NCBI GenBank assembly: GCA_024742415.1
Contig: JANSYN010000010.1
Span: 1-39,250 of the forward strand
Length of the DNA: 39,250 nucleotides
From: Gammaproteobacteria bacterium
Lineage (GTDB): Bacteria > Pseudomonadota > Gammaproteobacteria > Pseudomonadales > Halieaceae
Direction of reading: 5' to 3'
Below are positions 7,004-16,012 of this stretch, piece by piece (the stretch's first letter is position 1; each line of letters begins with the position of its first letter). A program made the translations under genes and the position numbers. The notes beneath the pieces were generated by a model. The model did no database searches. It saw nothing but the letters and a program-made list of their open reading frames with translations, and was not told where the DNA came from.

Positions 7004-7420
7004 ATGGCGCTGCGTGGGGGGTGCCAATGCGGCAACCTGCAAGTTGTGTGGAAAACCGTGGATTACAGTGTTGCGCCGCGTGCCTGTCAGTGTGAGTACT
7101 GCCGGAGGCATGGGGCGGCCTATGTTTCGAAGGCAGGAACAGCCTTCAGTGCCCATATTGCGCGACCTGCCCAGTATCGCGTTGTTCATCACGGCAGCGG
7201 CATGGCGCAGTTCCATGAGTGCAGCCATTGTGGTGAACTGGTCTTTGTAACGGCACAGCTCAACGGTGATTGCTACGGGGCGCTGAATGCGGCCTGCCTT
7301 GGCAATCCGCTGGGGTTCGCCGAGCCTGTGTGCGTCCAGCTTGCAGCCCAGACCCCCGAACAGAAAACACAACGCTGGCTGGAAACGTGGTGTCGGCCAG
7401 TGCGTATTCGCAGCGGTTAG
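7004..7420 (+). CDS. GFA-family zinc-binding protein
   Basis: A 138-residue protein of the glutathione-dependent formaldehyde-activating (GFA) / CENP-V fold. Zinc ligands are visible as GGCQCG (Cys7, Cys9), CQCEYC (Cys28, Cys30, Cys33) and CSHC (Cys73, Cys76). Most bacterial members lack proven formaldehyde activity, so only the fold is assigned. GAGGTG (about eight bases upstream) supports the ATG at 7004. The usual GSAF loop after the third cysteine is altered to RRHGAAYV. A fragment of another GFA-like gene occurs near 17.1 kb. Confidence 0.8.
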   Translation: MALRGGCQCGNLQVVWKTVDYSVAPRACQCEYCRRHGAAYVSKAGTAFSAHIARPAQYRVVHHGSGMAQFHECSHCGELVFVTAQLNGDCYGALNAACLGNPLGFAEPVCVQLAAQTPEQKTQRWLETWCRPVRIRSG

Positions 7421-7540
7421 GCGGTGCGCGCCACACGCCGCGTTGGCGACTATACTTGCGCTGGACGCGAGGCACGCTGGAACAGACGCTGCGGGGTCGT
7501 GCATAATCGATGGGGAAGACAAAACCAGAAGGAGCCACTT

Positions 7541-7993
7541 GTGATTGTCATATCCTTGCGTATGATCGCGACACTTACCATTGTGGCGCTGGCTTTGGTC
7601 GCAGCAGCCGTGCCCGGAGTGCAGGCAGGCCCGGCGCCGCTCTTGCAGACTACGCAGAGCTGGGATGGCGGCACGTTTGATTATCCCGAGGGCCAGCCTG
7701 AGGTGACGTCCGTTATCCTGAAAATTGAAGAGGGCCAACAGGCCCCGTTTCACTGTCACCCGGTGCCCACACTGGGTTACGTGCTCAAGGGCACGGTACA
7801 GGTGGAAACCGCCAACGGGCAGAGCACCGTCATCGAGCAGGGTGAATCCGTCGTTGAAGTCATGCGCACGCTCCATCGCGGTAAAGCGCTGGGCGGCCCG
7901 GTGGAAATACTGGTCTTTTATGCCGGTGCATCAGGTATTCCCACGACGTTACTGCCAGACGATGCTGCCGCTGCAGAACTGTGTGAGCTTTAG
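7541..7993 (+). CDS. Secreted cupin-domain protein
   Basis: A 150-residue protein with an N-terminal signal peptide (MIATLTIVALALVAAAVPGVQA) and a single cupin beta-barrel. The metal-binding motif appears as PFHCHPVPTLGYVLKGTVQVE, giving two histidines and a downstream glutamate-containing motif (EQGESVVE). Function, probably in the periplasm, is unknown. GTG 7541 is chosen because AGAAGGAG lies six bases upstream; an ATG seven codons inside is the alternative. The gene sits in a same-strand run with the methyltransferase that follows. Confidence 0.72.
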   Translation: MIVISLRMIATLTIVALALVAAAVPGVQAGPAPLLQTTQSWDGGTFDYPEGQPEVTSVILKIEEGQQAPFHCHPVPTLGYVLKGTVQVETANGQSTVIEQGESVVEVMRTLHRGKALGGPVEILVFYAGASGIPTTLLPDDAAAAELCEL

Positions 7994-8043
7994 CTCCGCC
8001 GGCCAACCCTCACAACCCACACTCAACAAGGAATTGCCGCTAC

Positions 8044-8676
8044 ATGGCAGACAAGTCGTATAAATTCTGGAATCGAATGGCCAGGCGCTATGCCAATGTA
8101 GAGATTGCCGATCAAGGCGCCTACCTTGAGAAGCTTCGCGTGATGAAGGAACACCTGGATCATCGGGCCAACGTGCTCGAAATCGGCTGCGGTACCGGTT
8201 CTACGGCCCTGCTGCTGGCGCCGCATACCCGGCACTACCTGGCCACCGACTACTCCCTGAAGATGATCGAGATAGGCAGGGCCAAGGCGCAGGCGGCCGC
8301 CATGCCCAATCTTGAGTTCCAGTGCCTTGCGGTTGATCAACTGGACATTGTCGATGATTCACTGGATGTCGTGATTGCAATGAGCATTTTGCACCTGCTC
8401 AAAGATTGGCAGGGCGCCTTGGCGCGTGCTTTTACAATGCTTAAACCCGGAGGGGTTTTGTTCTCGAGTACCGCCTGCATTGCAGACATGAATTCGCGCT
8501 ATAAACACCTCGCGCCCCTGAGTGGCTTTTTGAACCTGTTGCCGGTGCTGACGGTGTTTTCGCAAGAGGAACTGGTGCAGGGCATGACCGATGCAGGCTT
8601 CAAGATTTTTCACCAGTGGCAGCCAGGGGATGACAAGGCTATTTTTATCGCCGCGGTAAAGCCGCCACAATCCTGA
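8044..8676 (+). CDS. Class I SAM-dependent methyltransferase (UbiE-like)
   Basis: A 210-residue methyltransferase. The SAM-binding motif I is VLEIGCGTGSTALLL (residues 44-58), motif II is LATDYSLKMIE, and motif III includes LDVVIAMSILHLL and MLKPGGVLFSST. The compact Rossmann core with an N-terminal KFWNRMARRYA helix resembles UbiE/COQ5-type small-molecule methyltransferases, but the substrate cannot be read from the sequence. AAGGA lies upstream of the ATG with about nine bases spacing. It is 50 bases downstream of the cupin gene, so co-transcription is possible. Confidence 0.82.
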   Translation: MADKSYKFWNRMARRYANVEIADQGAYLEKLRVMKEHLDHRANVLEIGCGTGSTALLLAPHTRHYLATDYSLKMIEIGRAKAQAAAMPNLEFQCLAVDQLDIVDDSLDVVIAMSILHLLKDWQGALARAFTMLKPGGVLFSSTACIADMNSRYKHLAPLSGFLNLLPVLTVFSQEELVQGMTDAGFKIFHQWQPGDDKAIFIAAVKPPQS

Positions 8677-8824
8677 ATGGGCGCACGCGCCTGGCGTGCC
8701 GTGTCAGGCCTTTGCAAGCTGCTAGCCAATAAAATCTACATGGCGCATACCCGCTGGAATTCTGCCCTTACCCGCCAGGCGGGTGTCATTTTCACGGCGT
8801 CCACGTGCGCCACGGGAGACTACA

Positions 8825-9448
8825 ATGCAAGATGACCATGCCATTACCGATGCCGAACAGTTAAGGGCACTGATCGGCGAGCCGATGGACCTGCTCGACC
8901 TGAAGATGCGTTCTGAACTGGACGAGCAGATGAAACAGTACGTTCGGTTGTCGCCGCTGATCTTCGTGACAACGCTGGATGCGCAGGGGCGCCCTGATGT
9001 ATCGCCCAAGGGCGATCCGGCCGGTTTTGTTCACATCGACGCACAGGGCAGGCTGCTTATTCCCGAACGGCCGGGCAACCGACTTACCTTTGGCTTCAAC
9101 AATATTCTGCGCGACAACCGGATAGGCCTGATTTTTATTGTTCCGGGCGTGCGTGAAACTCTGCGCGTGAAAGGTCGCGCCAGCCTGCACAAAGATCCCG
9201 AAGTGCTCGCAGCGATGGCCGTGAATGGCAAGCCTGCCATTATGTTTACCTGCATTGAGGTCGAAGATGCGTTCTTTCACTGTGGTAAGGCGATGATTCG
9301 ATCACGCGCCTGGAAGCCGGAGTTCTGGAACAGCTCGGATGAGTCTCACATGGCCAAGCAGTTTGCGGCGACTATGAATGGCGATGCAGAGCTGGCCAAG
9401 AGTATTGAAGCCGAGATTGAAAAGAACTACGGCGATGAGCTTTACTAG
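8825..9448 (+). CDS. PPOX-family FMN-binding protein
   Basis: A 207-residue member of the pyridoxamine 5'-phosphate oxidase-like split-barrel family. The pattern FVTTLDAQGRPDVSPKGDPAGFVHI, then LLIPERPGNRLTFGFNNILRDNRIGLIFIVPG and TLRVKGRASL, is the FMN-binding core of the MSMEG_1061/DR2398-like group. Such proteins bind FMN or F420 and reduce unknown substrates. The ATG at 8825 is preceded by GGGAGA, and the longer open frame upstream (from 8783) is not conserved in appearance. A second, shorter PPOX protein is encoded at 13.1 kb. Confidence 0.82.
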   Translation: MQDDHAITDAEQLRALIGEPMDLLDLKMRSELDEQMKQYVRLSPLIFVTTLDAQGRPDVSPKGDPAGFVHIDAQGRLLIPERPGNRLTFGFNNILRDNRIGLIFIVPGVRETLRVKGRASLHKDPEVLAAMAVNGKPAIMFTCIEVEDAFFHCGKAMIRSRAWKPEFWNSSDESHMAKQFAATMNGDAELAKSIEAEIEKNYGDELY

Positions 9449-9535
9449 GGTGTGGTCCTCACCCAGTGTTTTTGAGGCTAGTCGTTAAAGACCAGCAGAC
9501 AGACACGATTCAATGATGGCGGTGGCACAAGAGCT

Positions 9536-10270
9536 ATGAAAAAAAGCGTAAAGAGAACCCTGTTTGCAGTGGCTGCACTGCTGCTGTTGATCAGCTGGCC
9601 GGCGTACAAGTTCTACAGCGAGATCAGCAAAGCGATGAGCGAAGATCCGCTGGTCTGGGAGGCGGACATCGCCGCGCTGGAGAAGAAAACCGCAGGCCGC
9701 TTTGCGCCCGGTGAGGGCGTGGTGTTTGTGGGCAGCTCGAGTATCCGCCTGTGGAGCACGCTGGAGCAAGACATGGCACCCATCCCCGTGATCCAACACG
9801 GTTTTGGCGGTGCCAAGATACAGGACGTGGTGCACTATGCCGATCGCCTGATTACCAATTACCAGCCCCGCGCTGTGGTTGTCTTCGTGGCAACCAATGA
9901 CATCACACCAGAGGCGGCCAAGCCCCCGCGCGTTGTGCTTGCTGCGTATCAGGCGCTGATCGAAAAAATCCGTCGAGAGAATGCTGATCTGCCGGTGTTT
10001 TACATCGCTATCACGCCGTCTATTTTGCGGTGGTCGGTGTGGGATGTTGCCCAACAGGTCAATGCACTGATTGCCCAGTGGAGCAAAACGCAGCGCAACC
10101 TGTATGTTATCGACACGGGTGCGGCCTTGCTCAATGCCGATGGCGAGCCCGACGACAGCAACTACGTGATCGACGGGCTGCACCTGAGCGAGGCGGGTTA
10201 TCGCATCTGGACGCGCCTGATCAAACCGCCCTTGCTGGCGGAGTTAGGGCTGTCGACTGACAACACCTGA
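9536..10270 (+). CDS. SGNH/GDSL-type hydrolase with N-terminal anchor
   Basis: A 244-residue protein with a basic N-terminus and a hydrophobic helix (about residues 8-25) that should anchor it to the inner membrane or act as an uncleaved signal. An SGNH hydrolase domain follows. Block I is VFVGSSSIRLW with nucleophile Ser68 probable. Block II is the Gly in HGFGGAKI (about 88-95), block III is ATND (Asn121), and block V is DGLHLS with the catalytic Asp-His pair. Such enzymes are lipases, esterases or acyl-hydrolases; the substrate is unknown. It converges with the alkylsulfatase gene, with only four bases between the stops. Confidence 0.8.
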   Translation: MKKSVKRTLFAVAALLLLISWPAYKFYSEISKAMSEDPLVWEADIAALEKKTAGRFAPGEGVVFVGSSSIRLWSTLEQDMAPIPVIQHGFGGAKIQDVVHYADRLITNYQPRAVVVFVATNDITPEAAKPPRVVLAAYQALIEKIRRENADLPVFYIAITPSILRWSVWDVAQQVNALIAQWSKTQRNLYVIDTGAALLNADGEPDDSNYVIDGLHLSEAGYRIWTRLIKPPLLAELGLSTDNT

Positions 10271-10274
10271 TACG

Positions 10275-12251
10275 CTACGGCGTGACGATGCTGAACACTT
10301 CGTCGGGCCGATCAATCAATGCGAAAAAGCGCACCAGGTCCAGCTCGCTGCCCTGTAGTGAAATGTCATCCGAAAACAGCATCTCGCGCAGGTTGGCCTG
10401 GCGAGTCAGGAGCTTGATAAACAGCTCGTGGGTAATGTGAATCGTTGCATTGGCGTCTGCCGCCGCTGTGCCAGTGCGGTGATGCAGCACGGCGTTTTCC
10501 AACTGCAACACGTGGGTTTCTCCACGATCGGTAATTTCAAAATTAAAGGTGAAGGCTGCGCCATCGGCTTTGGGCCCGTTGATGCTGACGGCAATGACCT
10601 GGAAGAAGTTTTCCAGCGGCGTTGCCCTGAGCAGGTCTGCCGCGTTGGCAAGGTTGGTGCCCTGGCTGGGCTTGCCTGCACGCAGTTCCAGTGCGCCGGT
10701 CAGGTAGACGTCACGCCAGGGGCCTGATTCTGCCTGGTAGCCCAGTTGGTCATAGGTGCTTGCCAGTAACTCACGAGCCTGTTCGTGATTGGGCTGCGCA
10801 AATACCAGGTGATTGAGTACTTCCGCTACCCAGCGATATTCACCCTTGTCATAGTATTCCTGTGCCCGTGTCATGACGTTGTTGGCGCCGCCCATCATTT
10901 CAATGTAGCGCCGTGCTGCCGGTTCCGGCGGCAGTGGGTCAAGGTTTGCCGGGTTGCCGTCATACCAGCCAAAGTAGCGCTGGTACACGGCCTTGGCGTT
11001 GTGCTTGAGCGTGCCGTAGTAACCACGGTTGGGGAAGCTGGTACGCAGGGATTGGGGCAGTGTGAGCGCCTCGGCGATCTCATTGGGCGTCATGCCCCTG
11101 GACGCCAGTCGCAGGGTCTGGTCATGAATGTAGCGGTAGCCGTCGCGCTGCTTTTTCAGAAAGTCGATAATGTCTGCGTTGCCCCACAGAGGCCAGTGAT
11201 GGCTGCCAAAGTAGACTTCTGTGTCCGGAAACAGCTGCATCGCCTCATCGATGTAGTCGCTCCACTTCACGGCGTCGCGCACCTTGGCACCGCGCAGCGT
11301 GTACAGATTGTGCATATTGCGTGACACCAGTTCCGCGCCGCAGAAGGCCTTTTTCTGCGGCAGGTAGAACGTCAGCTCAGCCGGTGCCTCAGACCCTGGT
11401 GCGTTCTGGAACACAAACTCGACACCGTCGATCTCAAGGGTTGTACCCGTCGTGTCGATGATGTGCGTGGGCGCTGCAATACCCGGGCTGCCCATGGCCG
11501 GGCTTTTGCCCAGGCCAGAGCCCACATGTCCGCGTGGCGAGCGTTCCAGCTGGCTGCCATACATGTACATTGAGCGTCGCCCCATGGGAATGCCGGCAAG
11601 AACGTTCTCGCTGGTGGCTTCTTCCATGAAGCCGACAGGCGCGTAAATCTGCGTGGCGTTGTTGGCCTCTAGCACCGCAAGCACACCGCCAAAGTGATCG
11701 ATGTGTGAGTGGGTAAAGATCACCGCCGTCACCGGTTTGTTGCCAAGATGCTCGCGTGCGAATGCCAGTGCTGCTTTGGCCGTTTCGCGGGTTGTCAGGG
11801 GGTCTACCAGTATCCAGCCAGTGTTGCCTTCGATCAGGCTGATGTTAGACAAGTCGAAGCCACGTAGCTGGTAGATGCCCTCGGTCACTTCGAACAGGCC
11901 GTGAATGTTGTTCAGTTTGGCCTGGCGCCAGAGGCTTGGGTTGACGGTACTGGGTGCGTCACCCTGAATAAAGTCGTAGGCCGGCATATCCCACAGGGGT
12001 GTGCCATCGTCCATGGTGATGACCAGGTTGTCCGGTGTGGCAATCAGGCCGCGTCGTGCATCTTCAAAGTCGCGGGGATCATCCAGGTCAAGTGCATCGC
12101 TCACCGCCTGGTTGGCGGCGGCGGTGGCGACGGTAGCAGCCGTGTTGCCCTGGCTGCCCGGTGTGACAGAATCGGGTGGGGTGTCGTTCTGGCAGGCCGT
12201 AAGTGCGATGCCGGTGAGAGCCATTGTCAGGATGAGTCTGAAGCGCAACAT
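10275..12251 (-). CDS. Alkylsulfatase (SdsA1-like, metallo-beta-lactamase fold), lipoprotein
   Basis: A 658-residue enzyme, the size of SdsA1-type alkylsulfatases, which hydrolyse primary alkyl sulfates such as SDS to alcohol and sulfate. The dizinc site signature THSHIDHFGG (residues 180-189) is present. GAELVSRNMHNLYTLRG and GSHHWPLWG continue the catalytic domain. A helical dimerisation domain (AQEYYDKGEYRWVAEVLNHL...) and a C-terminal SCP2-like domain follow. The N-terminus is a lipoprotein signal, with LTAC at residues 17-20 giving Cys20. ATG 12251 is chosen because AGGAG lies upstream and it fits the signal peptide. It is a monocistronic gene, convergent with the SGNH hydrolase. Confidence 0.9.
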   Translation of the reverse strand: MLRFRLILTMALTGIALTACQNDTPPDSVTPGSQGNTAATVATAAANQAVSDALDLDDPRDFEDARRGLIATPDNLVITMDDGTPLWDMPAYDFIQGDAPSTVNPSLWRQAKLNNIHGLFEVTEGIYQLRGFDLSNISLIEGNTGWILVDPLTTRETAKAALAFAREHLGNKPVTAVIFTHSHIDHFGGVLAVLEANNATQIYAPVGFMEEATSENVLAGIPMGRRSMYMYGSQLERSPRGHVGSGLGKSPAMGSPGIAAPTHIIDTTGTTLEIDGVEFVFQNAPGSEAPAELTFYLPQKKAFCGAELVSRNMHNLYTLRGAKVRDAVKWSDYIDEAMQLFPDTEVYFGSHHWPLWGNADIIDFLKKQRDGYRYIHDQTLRLASRGMTPNEIAEALTLPQSLRTSFPNRGYYGTLKHNAKAVYQRYFGWYDGNPANLDPLPPEPAARRYIEMMGGANNVMTRAQEYYDKGEYRWVAEVLNHLVFAQPNHEQARELLASTYDQLGYQAESGPWRDVYLTGALELRAGKPSQGTNLANAADLLRATPLENFFQVIAVSINGPKADGAAFTFNFEITDRGETHVLQLENAVLHHRTGTAAADANATIHITHELFIKLLTRQANLREMLFSDDISLQGSELDLVRFFALIDRPDEVFSIVTP

Positions 12252-12308
12252 GCGGTGGTCTCCTTGAAATTGGGCTGACACTAGCACCGCCAGGACAGCG
12301 GCTCAAGT

Positions 12309-12350
12309 CAGGGCGGCGTGCGGGCGGGCATTTGCCACGACGCCGCCCTG
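12309..12350. other. Strong GC-rich inverted repeat
   Basis: Perfect 11-base arms CAGGGCGGCGT (12309-12319) and ACGCCGCCCTG (12340-12350) are separated by a 20-base loop. It sits in the 334-base gap between the alkylsulfatase start (12251) and the cupin start (12586). There is no T-run, so it is not a standard terminator. It could be a regulatory site for the alkylsulfatase or a transcript hairpin. Nothing else in the gap is recognisable apart from a weak open frame without family signals. Confidence 0.6.
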
Positions 12351-12585
12351 TCGCTTGCCGGGGCCTGGGTTATACTGCGGCAGGCGCAGCAGCGCTGGTC
12401 GCGTTAGCCGGGTCTTTGGCTGTTTCCCTGCGCGTCTTTTGCAATACCGTGGCGCGCCAGGGCAGGGCAACGGCCGGCAGCATGGGTGCCCGACCTATAG
12501 CGTTGCTATCGCGGCGGTCGAGGCGTGGTGATAGCACTGGAGTTTTGATCGCCATCTTCGTGTATGGCACTGCAGGGGGATCACA

Positions 12586-12996
12586 GTGATACCTTGGATA
12601 AACCAGTACGATGCCGCGCGCGAGTATTTTTTTGTCGAGGGCTGCTTTATTAATGAACTGGCCAATGATCCGCGCGATGCGCAGCTGTCGGTTGCACGGG
12701 CGCGGGTTGAGCCGGGGCGTACCACGCGGTGGCACAAGCTGGAAGGAATCGTCGAGCGTTACGTCGTTCTGGAGGGCGCAGGCCGTGTTGAAGTGGACGG
12801 GATGGCTCCCACTGTCGTGCAGGCCGGTGATACAGTGACCATTCCGGCAGGTGTGCCCCAACGTATTCATAACTGCGGTACGGGTGACCTCGTATTCCTC
12901 GCGCTGTGTACACCGCGATTCATGGCAGCGGCCTATTGCGACCTGGAAGACGAGGCGGGGTTGCGTTCCGATGGCGGCCCGGGTGGCGAGAATTGA
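12586..12996 (+). CDS. Cupin-domain protein
   Basis: A 136-residue cytoplasmic cupin. RWHKLEGIVERYVVLEGAGRVEVDG carries the first metal-binding motif (His, Glu-rich), and GDTVTIPAGVPQRIHNCG is the second, with the final His ligand. The protein resembles sugar-isomerase-like or mannose-6-phosphate isomerase-like single cupins of unknown role. The start is GTG 12586, behind GCAGGGGG. It is unlike the secreted cupin at 7.5 kb, which has a signal peptide. Confidence 0.75.
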   Translation: MIPWINQYDAAREYFFVEGCFINELANDPRDAQLSVARARVEPGRTTRWHKLEGIVERYVVLEGAGRVEVDGMAPTVVQAGDTVTIPAGVPQRIHNCGTGDLVFLALCTPRFMAAAYCDLEDEAGLRSDGGPGGEN

Positions 12997-13135
12997 AGCT
13001 AACATCGACGGCGGCGTTTGGCTCAAGCGCGCGGTTATCGGGGGCGACGTTGGTACACGCCCGCATGATGTGCAGAGTTGAAAAGTAGCGCGGTATCCCC
13101 AGGGGAGCTGGGGCGACAATCAGGGAGTGCAACCC

Positions 13136-13684
13136 ATGGCGGAAAAGTTTCACACGCTCAACGACAAACTCATCGATTTTATTGGCAGGCAGCATCTGTT
13201 TTTTGTGGGTACCGCCGGGGCTGAGGGGTTTGTCAACGTATCACCCAAGGGCATGGACAGCTTCAGGGTGCTGGATGCCAGCCGGGTTGCCTGGCTGAAC
13301 CTGACGGGCAGCGGCAATGAATCAGCCGCCCATGTGCTCGAAAACGGCAGAATGACGATCATGTTCTGTTCGTTTGACAAACAGCCGCTGATTTTGCGGA
13401 TCTATGGGCATGCCCGGGCGGTACATCCGCGCGACGCGCAATGGCCTGAACTGCTGGCCTTGTTTCCCGACCACCCGGGTGCACGGCAGATCTTCGTGGT
13501 CGATATTGTCATGGTGATGACATCCTGCGGTTATGCAGTGCCCTACTACGCGTTAAAAGGTGAGCGCCCCACCTTGACCAAGTGGGCTGAAAAACACGGC
13601 CCCGAGGGCATACAGAATTACTGGAGCGAGAAGAATCTGAAAAGTCTCGACGGTAAAGACACCGGCCTGTTGGAGGAACCCTGA
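13136..13684 (+). CDS. PPOX-family flavin-binding protein
   Basis: A 182-residue pyridoxamine 5'-phosphate oxidase-like protein. FFVGTAGAEGFVNVSPKGMDSFRVLD and VAWLNLTGSGNESAAHVLENGRMTIMFCSF form the split-barrel flavin-binding core. ILRIYGHARAVHP and CGYAVPYYALKGERPTL are typical of this subgroup, found in many proteobacteria with unknown substrate. ATG 13136 fits the conserved start MAEKFHTLND. Its TGA overlaps the ATG of the DUF2164 gene by one base (13684), so the two are translationally coupled. Confidence 0.82.
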   Translation: MAEKFHTLNDKLIDFIGRQHLFFVGTAGAEGFVNVSPKGMDSFRVLDASRVAWLNLTGSGNESAAHVLENGRMTIMFCSFDKQPLILRIYGHARAVHPRDAQWPELLALFPDHPGARQIFVVDIVMVMTSCGYAVPYYALKGERPTLTKWAEKHGPEGIQNYWSEKNLKSLDGKDTGLLEEP

Positions 13685-13950
13685 TGACCACACAAGACGC
13701 CGGCATCACATTCAGCAACGAAGAGAAAGCCGCGATCGGCCAGCGTATTCAGCGCTACTTCGAGGACGAGTTGGGCCAGGAAATCGGCCAGTTTGATGCA
13801 GAGTTCCTGCTCGATTTTTTTGCGCATGAGATAGGCGCGTTTTTCTACAACAGGGGCCTGTATGACGCGCAGGCATTGCTGGCGAGCCGCATGGAAACCG
13901 TTGCCGAGGCCATTTACGAGCTAGAGAAGGAAACGCACGGTGTGCGCTAG
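13684..13950 (+). CDS. DUF2164 family protein
   Basis: An 88-residue protein with the complete DUF2164 pattern: RYFEDELGQEIGQFDAEFLL, then DFFAHEIGAFFYNRGLYDAQA and the end VAEAIYELEKETH. The function of the family is unknown. It overlaps the PPOX gene by one base (TGATG), with GGAGG seven bases upstream of its ATG, which suggests co-expression. After its stop, about 130 bases precede the ACT-domain gene without a recognisable gene. Confidence 0.88.
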   Translation: MTTQDAGITFSNEEKAAIGQRIQRYFEDELGQEIGQFDAEFLLDFFAHEIGAFFYNRGLYDAQALLASRMETVAEAIYELEKETHGVR

Positions 13951-14081
13951 GGGTGTGGCGTTGCGCGCCCTGTTGTCGATCGGGCCACTGGCCTGGGTAG
14001 TGGACGCTGCAGCCCTTCGCGCGCACGGCGGTACCAGCACTGCCTGTCAACTGCCCCATCAGGCCACTGACACAAGCGCCT

Positions 14082-14504
14082 ATGGCACGTCAGGCTAGTA
14101 CAAACGGCGAGCATGACCTCGCGCTGTTATTGCAGCGCCTTGAGCCTGAACTGATGGCGGGCGAGTTTGTTTTTTGTTTTGCCGCAACCGGTGCGCTGGA
14201 AGATTTTCTGGATCTTGTGCCGCTGGCGGTGATGGCCGAGCCTGAAGGACTCACCCTGGTCCTGCTGCGCGATATTGCGCAGGAGGCAGGCTTTGCCTGT
14301 GATGTGGTGCTGCGCTGCATTACGCTCACAGTGCATTCCAGCCTTGAGGCGGTTGGCCTGACGGCCGCAGTGGCGACCGCTCTGGCAGATGCGGGCATCA
14401 GCGCGAACGTGATTGCAGGGTATTTCCACGATCATATTTTTGTGCCCGCTGAGCGTGCTGAGCAGGCCCTGGCGGTGTTGAAGCAGTTGTCTGCTGACGC
14501 ATAA
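14082..14504 (+). CDS. ACT-domain protein (CASTOR/ACT_3 type)
   Basis: A 140-residue protein made of two small ligand-binding domains. The N-terminal part (LAL...LEPELMAGEFVFCFA) is the ACT_3-type domain. The C-terminal part (LTVHSSLEAVGLTAAVATALADAGISANVIAGYFHDHIFVP) is the ACT_7/CASTOR-type fold that in relatives senses amino acids. A free-standing regulator or enzyme-accessory role is probable, but the ligand is unknown. It converges with imuB, with 11 bases between the stops. Confidence 0.78.
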   Translation: MARQASTNGEHDLALLLQRLEPELMAGEFVFCFAATGALEDFLDLVPLAVMAEPEGLTLVLLRDIAQEAGFACDVVLRCITLTVHSSLEAVGLTAAVATALADAGISANVIAGYFHDHIFVPAERAEQALAVLKQLSADA

Positions 14505-14515
14505 CCGTGCAGGTG

Positions 14516-15949
14516 CTAGGCGAACACGCCATGGATATACCACTGCCTGCTGATGCGTTCGTGAAAGACCCAGTAATGCTGACCACTACTGCCGGCGGCT
14601 ATGTAGTAGTCGCGGCTCACCGGTTGGCGCCACCAGTTGTCCTCGATACGCTCTGGCCCATAGATCAATTCCAGTGCCCCACTCCAGTACAGCCGATCAC
14701 CGCGCTGGCGTAATGGCCGCGGCTCGGGCATCAGCCAGAAGGGGCGCTGTGCACAGGGCATGGCACTGGCCGCACTGGCGGGGGCACTGCTGTGGTCGCT
14801 GCTCACCATAACGGCGAACTCCGGCAGGTGCTCATCGCGACAGCCAATTTTTTCGATGGCCTGCAGACCCAGGCGGTTACGCAGCCTGTCTAGTAAAGCG
14901 GCCAGTGGTTCGCGCTGGTTGCGCGGACTGAACAGGTCGATGTTTTCCAGCTGGCCTGGCAACAGGCTGTTGCATTCGAGTATCAGTCCTTCCACGCCAC
15001 CGCTCAGTGCCAGGCGTTCAAAGCGGATGCGACTGAGCTGGTACCAGCCTTGCCAGTCACTGTGGCTGCTGGTGCTGCATACACGCACGTCGCTGAGCTT
15101 GTGGTCAATGCCGATGAGGCGCCAGGTAATATCGCTGGTGCGTAGCTGTGTGTTGCGTAAAAAGCGACACAGGCATTGCAGTAATTGCTGTATGGCAGGC
15201 ATCAGTTCGTCGTTGGTTTTTACCTCGTAACCAAACCAGTACTCATCACTAAACGTTGCTGGCAATTGGTAGTCGGTGCCGGGCTCTTCACGCTGCCCGA
15301 GGGCCCGTTGCAATAATTGTGTAAAGTCCTTGCCGCAGCGGCGTGCCAGCGCCGCGGGAGGCAGGGCCAGTATGTCACCCATGCGGTGCAGGCCGGCGCG
15401 CCGCAGGGAGTCCACAGTGGTCGAGAAGTCTTCCAGCAAGCTCAGGGGCAGGGAAGACAGGCGTTCCTGCAGTGGGCGTTGCAGCGCCATGGCAGTGTCT
15501 GCAGGTGCGAATGACAATAACCACGCTGCCGTGGGTGTAGGCCCAAGCCCGAGGCTGGCGTCAAAACCACGGCTGCTGATGCCTGCGGTGACTTCATCGA
15601 GCAGCCCGTCAAGGCCCTTGAACAGGGTCAGGCAGCCTTCGATTTCAAGCTGCAGGCAGTCCTGCCGCCACACTTGCAGTGTAGGCGTAATACCATAAGC
15701 CCAGCAGCATAGCTGCGCCAGGCAGCGCTGTTCTTCGTCGGCGTCGCGCTCCAGAAGTTGCACGGGTTCATCACAGGCCAGTGCGCGCACGGTGGCGCTA
15801 CCCATGCCCTGGCGAATACCTAAAGCGGTGGCGCAGTCGTTGGCGCGTAGCACGCGCTGGCCGACGATGACGGCCACCGGGTGATCTTCGTTGCGGTTCA
15901 GGCACTGTAGCGGGAGTTGCTCAAAGCGCAGGCATAGCCACAGGCTCAT
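14516..15949 (-). CDS. imuB: ImuB, catalytically inactive Y-family polymerase homologue
   Basis: A 477-residue Y-family DNA polymerase relative. It keeps the overall architecture: an N-terminal palm/finger-like part (SLWLCLRFEQLPLQCLNR, VLRANDCATALGIRQGMG), the LGLGPTPTAAWLLS region, and a little-finger-like part. It lacks the acidic metal-binding residue expected at the very start (CLRFEQ where DinB has DMD). This is characteristic of ImuB, which does not polymerise but bridges the beta clamp, ImuA and DnaE2 in SOS mutagenesis. The ATG at 15949 lies 64 bases downstream of a LexA box. In most genomes imuB directly follows imuA and precedes dnaE2; here neither is adjacent. Confidence 0.88.
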   Translation of the reverse strand: MSLWLCLRFEQLPLQCLNRNEDHPVAVIVGQRVLRANDCATALGIRQGMGSATVRALACDEPVQLLERDADEEQRCLAQLCCWAYGITPTLQVWRQDCLQLEIEGCLTLFKGLDGLLDEVTAGISSRGFDASLGLGPTPTAAWLLSFAPADTAMALQRPLQERLSSLPLSLLEDFSTTVDSLRRAGLHRMGDILALPPAALARRCGKDFTQLLQRALGQREEPGTDYQLPATFSDEYWFGYEVKTNDELMPAIQQLLQCLCRFLRNTQLRTSDITWRLIGIDHKLSDVRVCSTSSHSDWQGWYQLSRIRFERLALSGGVEGLILECNSLLPGQLENIDLFSPRNQREPLAALLDRLRNRLGLQAIEKIGCRDEHLPEFAVMVSSDHSSAPASAASAMPCAQRPFWLMPEPRPLRQRGDRLYWSGALELIYGPERIEDNWWRQPVSRDYYIAAGSSGQHYWVFHERISRQWYIHGVFA

Positions 15950-16012
15950 CGCGTGATTACCGCGTTGGTGTACGAGGCTGCGGCGGGTAGCATCCCCATG
16001 TTATTGCTAATA

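Noticed and set aside
9448-9473. Weak hairpin GGGTG/CACCC followed by TTTTT after the PPOX gene
   Set aside because: The stem is only five pairs and a four-base gap separates it from the T-run, too weak to call a terminator.
13955-14098. Possible 47-codon GTG-started ORF with a signal-like start
   Set aside because: It overlaps the ACT-domain gene start, lacks a Shine-Dalgarno and has no recognisable homology.
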